DNA from: Diospyros lotus
Lineage: Eukaryota > Streptophyta > Magnoliopsida > Ericales > Ebenaceae
Assembly: GCF_014633365.1 (NCBI RefSeq)
Contig: NC_068343.1
Location: 30,349,307 to 30,413,306 of the forward strand
Reading direction: 5' to 3'
DNA: 64,000 nt
Program-made: the position numbers and the translations under genes
Shown: positions 47,155 to 56,462 of the stretch, piece by piece
Layout: the number at the start of each line of letters is the position of its first letter
How positions within the stretch are numbered: position 1 is the stretch's first letter
The notes under the pieces: generated by a model
Database searches by the model: none
What the model saw: the letters and a program-made list of their open reading frames with translations, nothing else
Told to the model about the DNA's origin: nothing

Positions 47155-49370
47155 TGTAGCGACCCGTAAATGGCAAATTAATTTAATTATTGAGTTAATT
47201 TAAATTAAAAGGAATATTAAAATAATTTGTTGTTATAAATAATATTAGATTATGTGATTTTAAGAAAATAAGAAATTAAGGTAATTAATTAATTATTTTA
47301 GAATATTCTGGAATAAGAAAAAAAAATGGAATAAATTAAATTGTGGGATTTTTAGAAGTTTCGGGCGTTAGTGTAATTAATTAAGGGGGTGTGTGTGTGA
47401 ATAATGGAAGTTGGAGGGTGCTGGTGCGAATTTCAGAAGGGGCCGAAAAGTCACTTTAAATATAATGTAAGGTGTATATATGTTGAAGGTGGCGTGCAGG
47501 CGTGAGCGGTCGCGCGCGAGGTGGCCAGGCAGCAGATGCGGGTTCGAAACGCGGGGGCTGCGCGCGCGATGGCTGGATTTTGGCTGATTTTTAATCAGCC
47601 AAAGGCGTCTGAAACAACGCCGTTTCAGTGAGGCGGTGGCCTCCCCCGCGGATGCTTCAGCGCTGCCACGTGGCCGCGCCTTCTCCGCTCGTTTTGCTTC
47701 AATTTAAGCTCAATTTCGGGCGTTTCTTTTGCAGCAGAAACAGCAAAAATTTTGGGAGAAAAGTAGCATGGGCGCAAGAGAAAAATTGGAAGATTTTGGA
47801 GGAAAATCAGGATTAAATCAAGTTTAATCAAGGATTTAATTTTTCAGGTATGTAGAGAAGTTAGTAATTAATATTCTGTATGGTTGAAATTTCGTTTGGA
47901 GTCTGATTTTGTTAATTTTGGCAAATAATTTGGGTGTTGCAGTTTGTATAAATTTTACCGTGTTGGGTCAAATCAAGCCTAAAGATATCTTCGTAAAGGC
48001 AAGTTCTTTATACCCTCCTCGTCGATTCTTTCGTTGTCAATTTATTTGACCTCCATTCGTTTGTTTCGGCTATTAATAAATTATGAAATTTTAAACGGTT
48101 TGTTTTAAAATTTAATTTATTAAACTGGTCTCGAGGATGTTATTTGTTGGTTTCCTACGGGGGTTTGTGCCACCCCCAAGCCTATGGGAATGATGTCGTA
48201 CTCACTCGAGGCTAGGTTCTTAGCTATTCGGGTATTATTATGGATTTTGATTGTTTATAGGCTAGAGCGGTTGTGCAGTAGGGGCAAGAATCAGCTGTTC
48301 GGTGACGGAGTGACTATCGTACGGTTTATCTTAGGCCGTCGACTGGTCTCTCCTATCTACTGACCGTTGACCGGTGCCAAGTACTGTTGACTAGCTCTGT
48401 CGTTATATGATTATAGCATGACTGGTATCATTTATTTCTTGTTGCACGTTTTGGTGTGCACATGGGTACGGGTTGCTTGTTGGGGTTTTCATGATCTGGT
48501 TATGCTTGGTCACGGACATCCTAGCTTGGTTATGATGCATTCAGCACGGGCATATGCATCGCGTGTGGTTTATTATGTGGGCGGAGCATGGCCTGATACC
48601 TGGATGTATGGGCGCCAGTGTATCACGTTGATGCTCACTACGACATTGCATTGTTATGTGCATTGCATGGTTACTGGTAGTATTTAGTTCTCGGACGGGA
48701 GTACCATTTTGAGGGAGCCTATGGCTCGGGTGTCGGGAGTACCAACATGGATATACGGGTGATGGGAGTACCGACTCGGGACAGCGCACGCAGGTTTGTT
48801 GGAGATCTATGTTGCCTTTCAGGGCAGCGACAGGTTGGTATGGGACTTGGGCGCCAGGTGTCATATGTGGGCCCCAAGAACCGGTATGTGCTTTTATTAT
48901 GCTGCACTATTGTATTGTCTGTTTAATTTAAAGCCTCCATTTTCTTATAAACTTACTGAGTCTTGCGACTCACCTTGCTTTCCATCATTCCAAGTAAGGG
49001 TAAAGCGAAGGCCGAGGGCGAGGATCGTTCCACCTAGCAGCCAGCCGTGTTGGTAGAGTGTACATTTAGCTTGCCCCCGTTATCTCTGATATTTTGATAG
49101 GATTTTTGTTTCTTATTTTGACTGTGCCAGATTGTTCCTTGTATCTCCCATTTGTTGGCACAGGGTCTGTATATATTTATATATTCTGTGACCGCTGTTT
49201 CAACGGGGTACTTGTGGGCATACATGTATATCGTTTTGTTTCCGCTGTTGTATTTTTCTTATGTATGCATGCCATGATATTTTTGTCTTGTGTTTATTTT
49301 TTTTCTCTTACGTAAGCGCTTTCGTTCTGATAGACCGGGTGGTTGGGATATCCAGGCGGGGGTGCTTACA
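47155..49370 (+). repeat. 3' LTR of the Tekay-like element
   Basis: 2216 bp, colinear with the 5' LTR apart from scattered substitutions, small indels and one roughly 55-bp deletion near 48918. A B-box-like GGGTTCGAAACGC lies near 47540. Confidence 0.95.
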
Positions 49371-49397
49371 GCCATACCCTAAGGAACCAACAACGTG

Positions 49398-50181
49398 TAT
49401 TTCGTCAATTACTTTATAATATTTTATTTAAAGACCCAATTATTTGTATTTGTGTCCTTTGCTAGCAAATGAAGAAATTTAAATTGTGTATATTTCACAT
49501 AAGGTCACACTTTCAATAAGAAAAATAGCACCAACTTAAGATTAAAATTAGATAAATATATATATATTTAATTAAGCACTATCATGGTCTCTAGATAAAG
49601 TTAGTGGCGTAGGCTTCTAAGTTCTATCAAGAAAGTCCCTCAAAAACCTTTATGTCTCCATAGCTCTTTTTTTGGCTTTCCTCTTTATCATATTCATTGT
49701 CTTTAGGCATCTTTTTAAAAATGGGACTTGGTTCAATCATGGGCCCCAATCCATCGTATATCATTTACTATGGGTGAATTTTTGGGTTACACCTTGTACA
49801 AATCTAGAAAGTGGGTTGACTTGGTAAAGGTTTTAAAATATACTCTTAATAGGTTAATTACTAAAATGTCAAGGGAAATATTTATGTATATAAAATGAAT
49901 TACACACAAAAAATGGTTTTTTAATCCTCAGTAAGTGATTCATCCCTTACCTTCACACATTTAAATGTGTAACAAAAACCAAGTTAGACTTAAGGTCAAG
50001 AAGAAAGATGGAACAAATGAATGAAATATTTTGTGGATTATGAAATACATAAAAAAATATTTTTATTTAATTTTCTCTTCATTTCATAAGTTACGTACTT
50101 CTAAAATTTAAATTATTTAAGTTTTATTTTGTTAATGATTTTTATGAGAATGGATTTTTAAGTAGTGATATATAGATTATT
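49398..50181. other. AT-rich host spacer, no gene seen
   Basis: Begins right after the target duplication of the 24-kb Copia element. No coding or repeat structure was recognised. Confidence 0.5.
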
Positions 50182-50355
50182 TAAGGGTGTACAAACGGTC
50201 AGTTCGATTATTATTCGCTATACAAAACTGAATCAAACCTATTGTAAAAACTCAAAAATTGAACTAACGGAACAAAATTTATAAAAATCGAACTGAATCG
50301 AAAACTGAATAAACCCATAAAATAAATGAATAGACCGAACTGATGTTCAACCTTA
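50182..50355. mobile_element. Candidate MITE (about 174 bp)
   Basis: The ends form an imperfect terminal inverted repeat: 'taagggtgtacaaacggtca' at the left and, reversed, 'taaggttgaacatcagttcg' at the right. It is flanked by TTATT on both sides (50177-50181 and 50356-50360). The interior is AT-rich with further partial self-complementarity around 'aactgaatcgaaaactgaat'. No coding capacity. The superfamily is not assigned. Confidence 0.5.
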
Positions 50356-50360
50356 TTATT

Positions 50361-52700
50361 ATCACCAGTCACCCAATAATTTGAATCGATCATTTGATTC
50401 CTCTAATTACGATGGTTCATATATTTAAAATTGAGTTTGATCTAATGATTATTTTTTTATAAATTTAAAAATTAATTTTATAATAAAAAAACACTTACGT
50501 AACAATTTTTCAGTAGTAAAAAATATTTTAAATTACAGAACACTTTTGAGCCATATGAGAGTAAGTCTAGTTTCTTTCAAATTTGATTTCACGTCGATTT
50601 GACTTTTGTGGAAACAGATATGACTATTAGGTAATGATTGTGTTGCATATACAGTGCGTTAGTCACACTAATTAACTATTAACTTTGAGTGAAAGCTAAA
50701 ATATTAATAAAATAAAATAATTTTTGATCATATACCCTTAAGTGAGTTTTCCAACATTGTACGTCTCACATGAGAAGGCGGGGATTTAGTTAGTTTAAGA
50801 GTTTCTATTTTTTTTTTTATTACTTCCTATTATCTTTAGTCATTTTATTCCTAGTATTACACGAAAAAAATAAATTGAGAAATGTGCTCGAATGATTAGT
50901 TTAAGAGTTTTTTAAATCTAAAAGTGGGGGATAAGGATCACTTCAAAAGAGTCTAAAATATTAATATCTCTAAAATTTGACCCTAAACGTATTTAGATGT
51001 ATCAAAATTTTAATTATTACCTTTGATCATAATTTTTGAATAAATTGTTACAATTTCAAATAGATTAAGGGATTGGCTATTTTTTGATTATTAATTAAGT
51101 GAACGAACTTAATAAAAAAATGTTAAGTAATTTTACTAAGTTAAGGGAAAGAAAATTAAATTAACAATGAAACTTCAGTTAATTATCTATTTTTTAAAAA
51201 ATCCCTAATTTTATATTTAATAATATGTGAGACAAAAAGAGATGTTATACACATATTTTGGATTACACCAACATAATAAAGAGTTCTTAGAGGAATCTGT
51301 GATGCACGAAAATGTCTCGAGAATGTTGATTTGACATTTTCAAAAAGTTTTTGTTTTTAAAAAAATAAAAAAATATCAAAAAAAAAACTTTTTCAGAGCA
51401 TTTCTATAATTTTAAAAACGTTTTAGGATTGATTTGTAATATTAAAAAAATATCAAAAAGATATTTCCATCCACGAATAAGTTAGACCTAAAGAGAAAAA
51501 AATTTCATCTCTAAGTCAAAATTTTTATTTTTTTTCGAAATGTGTTTCGAAATTTTTTTGAATGCATTATGGAATTTATGTTTATTTTTAAATAAAATAA
51601 TTATTTTTATAATTTTCTACATTAAAAATTATATTTATAAAAAAGCTCTTATATTTTTTTATGTATGCGTTTCCGTTTTTTATTTTTTTTAAATATTATT
51701 TTTTATTTTTATTTCGTATCATATTTATTTTTTATTTTTGTTGCCATGCACCCTGGAGAGATGAGGATTTAATGATGCACTTTATGGGTGTTGATAAAGA
51801 AAACAACATTGATCTTACTCCTTTTTTCTTGTACAAATTTTAACACCAAATATATATATTTAATATAAAATCAATAGTTGTGAACTCCCAAATTTGAAGC
51901 AAAATTAGTTGGGTGCATGGGCCAGGGGTATATTGGTCATTTAACTAATTATGTCCAGTATACCAAACATAGTAGTATATATAATTAGTTATTATATATG
52001 TCCTTCTCCTTCTCCTTCACAGTGGGGATTACCAAAAACATGTAAAAATAATTTATTTCCATCCTTACCCTTATTTTGTTATCTCATTACTAACTAATTA
52101 AGTAGTTAAGAGCCCCGGCCGGCCATACAATAATATACAAGAGGAAGGTGGTACTTTAATTGAGAGGGACTCTGATTCTAAGTAGCACAGAGTCTCCCCG
52201 AATGCATCATAGAGCAGATCAAATGCCTGTCATTATTATATACATATCTATATATATTTGTGCAAATTGCTCGGTTTTGGTATTGCCGTCCGAAGTGCAC
52301 GATAATGATGAGATCTAGCTGGACAGCATTGGCACTGTCTCATCTAAGCTAAGCCTTGAACCGTTACGTGTCAACGCACATGCAGTGAACTTACATATAT
52401 AAGAGAGCACTAGCTAGCTAGCTACATGAACACCATGTGGATTTGGTGGACGAAATTATAGACCACTATCTTCAACTTTTCTATGGTTGCCCATTATTCT
52501 TTCTTTTCATTCATACATGCGCCACCTTTTTCAGAATGGTTTGCAGCTGTGAGCTATCTGTCTATCTATATATACTCGTTTCCATCTCATTCTCACCTAC
52601 GCCTATATAGCTAGAAGATACTCTCCATCCGATAAGCCCTCCCCCGCTGTCCTGATCAGCAAATTCATTTAATTTGCTTTTGCTTGATCCACTCACTGTT
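50361..52700. other. AT-rich intergenic DNA upstream of the peroxidase
   Basis: No gene was recognised. There are long A/T runs (for example 51350-51660). A change near 52100-52440 to less AT-rich sequence with CTAGCTAGCTAG and a TATA-like 'catatataag' (about 52393) may mark the distal peroxidase promoter. Confidence 0.5.
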
Positions 52701-52706
52701 GGTGTG

Positions 52707-52714
52707 TATATATA
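52707..52714 (+). promoter_or_regulatory. Candidate TATA box of the peroxidase gene
   Basis: TATATATA lies 63 bases before the ATG, which would give a 5' leader of about 30 bases. An alternative TATA-like site near 52395 would give a leader of about 350 bases. The sequence cannot decide between them. Confidence 0.4.
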
Positions 52715-52776
52715 GCTCCGATCCGATCGATCGGGGGGTGTTGGTGCTTGATTCATACTGTGTAAGAGCAGTAAAG

Positions 52777-54259
52777 ATGGCATCTGCTAACATGGTTGGT
52801 GCAATAGTACTATTGATGGAGATCATAGCACTAGTGAGTGGGGTGAGATTCCAGCTGGGCGCCAATGGGCTGAGCATGGAGTACTACATGATGAGTTGCC
52901 CATTTGCTGAGCCAATCGTCAAGAACACTGTCAACGCCGCCTTGCAATCTGATCCCACGCTTGCAGCTGGTCTTGTTAGAATGCATTTCCACGATTGCTT
53001 CATTCAGGTGATGATGGATCACTCATCAGCAGACTGACTGAATGAATGAATGATTACTTTGGTTAATTAATTTCTCTCTTTCTAATCATCAATGAATCCA
53101 ATATCCATCATATATCATCTCCTAGTCCTATACTAATTATATGTGTATACGTGTGTGTTGAACATAACATACATACATACATACATACATACATACAGGG
53201 TTGCGATGCATCAATTCTGATTGATTCTACAAAGGGGAACACAGCCGAAAAGGACTCTCCAGCAAATCTGAGCTTGCGGGGCTACAAGATTATTGACGAC
53301 GCCAAAGAGCAGTTGGAAGAGCAATGCCCTGGGGTTGTCTCTTGTGCTGACATTCTGGCTATGGCTGCCAGGGATGCTGTTTTCTTTGTAAGCTATATAT
53401 CTAGCTCCCTACCTACCCCGCCTTGTCTTAATTCTTGCTACCCTACCCATATATATATGTAGATAATTAACCATTCAAGCATTATAACTTGAAGGAACAG
53501 TACTACTACTCACCAATATCTGAAGATCTACTATATATTCCTTAACTAACTAGCTATATATATGTATATATAGGCTGGGGGTCCGGTATACGACATACCC
53601 AAAGGAAGAAAGGATGGGAGGAGGTCTAAGATAGAAGACACCTTCAACTTACCTTCGCCCTTTTTGAACAGCTCTGAACTCGTCAGGATGTTTGGACAAC
53701 ATGGATTTACTGCACAAGAGATGGTGGCTTTATCCGGTAATAATTAAATTAATTAATTAAAGTTGACATATATATACATATATATATATATGATGATGAT
53801 GATTTATATATATATGTATATATATGAAAATGCTATATATTGTGGGTTGGCTTGGCAGGGGCTCACACACTGGGAGTGACACACTGCGCTTCGTTCAAAA
53901 ACCGTCTCAAGAACTTCGACTCCACTCACGACGTGGATCCAACTCTGGATTCCGGCTTCGCCTCGGCGCTGTCGAAAACCTGCAGCGCCGGCGACAACGC
54001 CGAACAGCCTTTCGACAGCAGCCGCAACAGCTTCGACAACGACTACTACAACGCGCTGCAAAGAAAGTCGGGAGTGCTGGTGTCCGACCAGACACTGTAC
54101 AGCAGCCCCCAAACGAGAAGCTTCGTGAACGCCTACGCCATGAACCAGGCCATGTTCTTCTTCCACTTCCAGCAGGCTATGCTCAAAATGAGCTTGCTCG
54201 ACGTCAAGCAAGCCTCCCAAGGAGAAGTCAGGCAAACCTGTCGTGTCATCAACACCTAA
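52777..54259 (+). CDS. PER47: Class III secretory peroxidase, PER47-like (327 aa, 4 exons)
   Basis: Exons 52777-53007, 53199-53387, 53574-53736 and 53859-54259, all GT-AG, intron phases 0, 0 and 1. The protein is 327 residues, the usual length. A signal peptide (about residues 1-24, hydrophobic [15 protein letters not shown]) suggests secretion to the cell wall. The distal heme site is Arg68 and His72 ([10 protein letters not shown]), the proximal ligand His197 (SGAHTLG). All eight disulfide cysteines are present (41, 74, 79, 120, 126, 204, 236, 322). N-glycosylation sites include NLS and NSS. Class III enzymes use H2O2 to oxidise phenolics in lignin or suberin formation and stress responses. 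From memory it is most like Arabidopsis PER47 ([30 protein letters not shown]). This start gives the best signal peptide. No breaks were seen; it looks functional. Confidence 0.93.
53166..53197 (+). repeat. (CATA)n microsatellite at the end of peroxidase intron 1
   Basis: About eight CATA units run directly into the acceptor CAG of exon 2. Length variation here would lie next to the splice site. Confidence 0.85.
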
Positions 54260-54294
54260 TTAATCATTAATCAATAAATTATGTATTCATAAAT

Positions 54295-54335
<41 letters not shown>

Positions 54336-54891
54336 TTATATGGCTTCTGCTGCTGTAGATTAATGCCTATTGATTATATATAGACATGATGTTTTCTAGC
54401 TACCGTTTGGTGTACGTGTCTCAATTAGCACTGGAATGCATAAACTCAAATTTATTTTTCGCTTGTCGAAAATTATAAAATCGAGAAATAGATTTTTCCA
54501 CAAAAAAGGACATTCCAAAAACGAAATTCTATTTATGTGTATTAAATTAATATGATTAAAATAAACTGGAAAAAAATCCATTTTTACCTTTTATTTACAA
54601 CCACAAATCTATTCGTCTCCATTCATCATCACCGACAGCTCTAATCACCTCTGCTACCTTTCTCATTGACATCGCACGCCCATCTATTTTGTCATTGTCG
54701 CCGGAGTCGGTAGTCGACTCTCTCGTCGAACTCACTTGCTCATCTACTCAGAGTACGCGTTCATTACTCTAGGGTTCGAGATCCATTCTTCGAAATATAT
54801 TTCTTTTTCTTTTTTCAATAAGATCTATTTTCTTGTTGTTTTCCTTTCTTTTTCTTTGCAAAATCAGAGAAAGAAATTTGCAAAAAAAGAA
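54260..54891. other. Peroxidase 3' region and spacer
   Basis: A polyadenylation-type AATAAA lies 12 bases after the stop (about 54273), then CT and TA microsatellites (54295-54336). From about 54600 to 54780 the sequence is less AT-rich, but no gene was recognised. Confidence 0.5.
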
Positions 54892-55284
54892 AAATGTACA
54901 TATCTTCTATATTTTCTTTCTCAAACCCTTTCACAGGATTTCAAATGGAGACTTTTATAAATTCACTAATGTTCAATAAATCGTAGAGAAAAAGGAAAAT
55001 AAAAACAACTAGTTTTCCTTTTCTTTGAGACACCCAATTTATTTTCCATTTCTTTTACCTTATTTGCATTCAAATTGGGTGTTCCTAAGAAAATAATCTT
55101 CAACTTTTTCAAGAGATCACGTAAAAGAGACGGAAGACAAATTGGGTGTTCCAAAAAAAAGAGAAACTAGTTGTTTTTATTTTTCTTTTTCTCTATGATT
55201 TATTGAAGATTAGTGAATTTATGAAAGTCTCTGTTTGGAACTTGTGAGAAAGATGGAGAAAGAAAATGTAGAGGATATACGCAT
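54892..55284. repeat. Inverted repeat (arms about 140 bp), possible foldback MITE
   Basis: The left arm (about 54892-55034) and right arm (about 55136-55284) are reverse complements with a few mismatches. Shared blocks include 'aaaaacaactagttt', 'ataaattcactaat' and 'gagacacccaattt'. The spacer of about 100 bases carries another 'caaattgggtgttcc'. Transcribed, it would form a long hairpin. A Cassandra element abuts the right arm, so any target duplication is hidden. Confidence 0.75.
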
Positions 55285-55900
55285 TGTAACATCCCGTATC
55301 GAACGATAGGAAGGACAAGAACAACTTATTCAGATGGGCTTACGCGAACTTCCCAGGGGTCACCCATCCTTGAGGTTCCCCAGTTCAGCTCAAGCACGCT
55401 TAACTCGGGAGTTCTTTGCCTATATGTAGGCCAAAAGGTATCCAGCTGGTATTATTTAATTTCTTACTTATCCTCAATATATACTACATTTCTCTGAGCT
55501 CTTGGGGTATTACATTCTCCCCCCTTGAGCATATGGCGTCCTCGTCATGTGACTTTACAATTGGTCTCAGCTCTCCCCCGTCCAGTGTCCTCGGTCTAGT
55601 ACCCCCAACCTTTAACTAGTACACGGTCCCCGATCCAGTACCCCCATCTTTTGGTTAGTACACGATCCCAACACACGGCCTGGGTCAGCTTTGATACCAC
55701 CTGTAACATCCCGCATTGAGCGATAGGAAGAACCAGAATAACAAACCCTGATGGGCCTACGCGAACTTCTCAGGGGGTCACCCATTCTTGAGCTTCCTCA
55801 GCTCAAGCATGCTTAACCCAAGAGTTCTTTACCTACATTCAGCCCAAAAGGTATCCAGCTGGTGTTGTTTCATTTCTTACATATCCTCGATATATACTAT
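55285..55900 (-). mobile_element. Cassandra TRIM (5S-rRNA-containing), right LTR truncated
   Basis: Two related LTRs, 55285-55514 and 55702 to about 55900, both start TGTAACATCCCG on the plus strand, around a short interior of about 187 bases. Orientation is minus: a polypurine tract appears as 'ttctcccccctt' beside the left LTR, and the primer site (GTGGTATCAAAGC on minus) sits beside the right LTR. Each LTR carries a 5S-rRNA-like segment. The right LTR stops about 30 bases short, where the Tat-type element begins. Confidence 0.85.
55325..55420 (-). other. 5S-rRNA-like segment inside the Cassandra LTR
   Basis: On the minus strand the text contains GTTAAGCGTGCTTG and GGATGGGTGACCC..CTGGGAAGT, matching the internal promoter region of plant 5S rRNA. 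This is a retrotransposon feature, not a 5S gene. A second copy lies in the right LTR (about 55745-55830). Confidence 0.8.
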
Positions 55901-56462
55901 TGAACCATCCGGGCCTAATCTCGGCCCTTCTCCTCAGGCCCAATCTGATCTCCCTTTTGGACCCAGTCTTAGCCCAGTGCCAGCCTGCCACGACATCATT
56001 GCAAACCCATTGGATATCCGTATGGCCGTCTCAGATCCCATCCTCATTAATGGCGAATCCCATCCTCATTAATGAGGGTCGCGTCGCCACCATATTGTCG
56101 CCTGGGAACCTCTATTAGTGTCAGATAGCCAGTCCCATCACCTGCAAGCGCACGTCTCATGCATGCGGGATGACATTCTCTCCTCCTATATCAACCAGTT
56201 CTCTTTAGAGCCATGGTATGTTATTGTCTCTAACCTACTAATACACCGCCTCACCTTACTCTTTTACTCACTCGACCGTCGGAGTGCTTGTAGGTGCCAG
56301 CCGCCCCTCAGACGGACCCATCGCCGGAGCCTGTGCATCGCCTCCGATTGTCCCCCCTTTGGTCAGCAAGGAACATTTGGCCCTTATCGTGGGGCTCGGT
56401 AAAACTTACCTACCTCATAACCTCAAAAAGCCTTTTCAAACCACTCTCCCCTCAGCCACGCC

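Larger units (their letters stand above)
40059..49370 (+). mobile_element. Full-length Ty3/Gypsy chromovirus, Tekay/Del-like
   Basis: 9.3 kb. The 5' LTR is 40059-42301 and the 3' LTR 47155-49370, both starting TGTAGCGACCCG and ending GGGGGTGCTTACA. A perfect target duplication GCCAT lies at 40054-40058 and 49371-49375. Primer site TTGGTATCAGAGC (about 42305) and polypurine tract (47141-47152) are present. Gag, protease, RT, RNase H, integrase and a chromodomain-like tail lie in order, interrupted by about a dozen stops and a frameshift. The first 300 bases of the two LTRs differ at roughly 3% of sites, and the 3' LTR lacks about 55 bases present near 41796-41850. Confidence 0.95.
25449..49392 (+). 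mobile_element. Ty1/Copia element expanded to 24 kb by nested insertions
   Basis: The 5' LTR is 25449-26789. The 3' LTR is 38406-40058 plus 49376-49392, split by a Gypsy element. A perfect target duplication ACGTG lies at 25444-25448 and 49393-49397, proving that everything between arrived with or after this element. The interior retains a primer site, scattered gag, protease, pre-integrase, integrase and RT fragments, and a polypurine tract at the 3' LTR. The nested occupants are the solo LTR 28486-31166, the inverted Copia at 31858 to about 37 kb, the LBD pseudogene 37209-37802 and the Gypsy element 40059-49370. Confidence 0.92.

Noticed and set aside
53804..54235. A 143-codon minus-strand ORF across peroxidase exon 4
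   Set aside because: It is antisense to a well-supported exon and has no similarity of its own; GC-rich exon sequence keeps the reverse frame open.
53824..54270. A 148-codon plus-strand ORF in another frame of exon 4
   Set aside because: It overlaps the true peroxidase frame, which contains the GAHTLG proximal-histidine motif; the alternative gives only a low-complexity peptide.
54600..54780. A possible short exon in a GC-richer patch downstream of the peroxidase
   Set aside because: No long frame, splice pair or recognisable peptide could be supported.
55325..55420. A genuine 5S rRNA gene
   Set aside because: Only part of 5S is present, it is diverged, and it sits inside repeated LTRs with primer site and polypurine tract, as expected for Cassandra.
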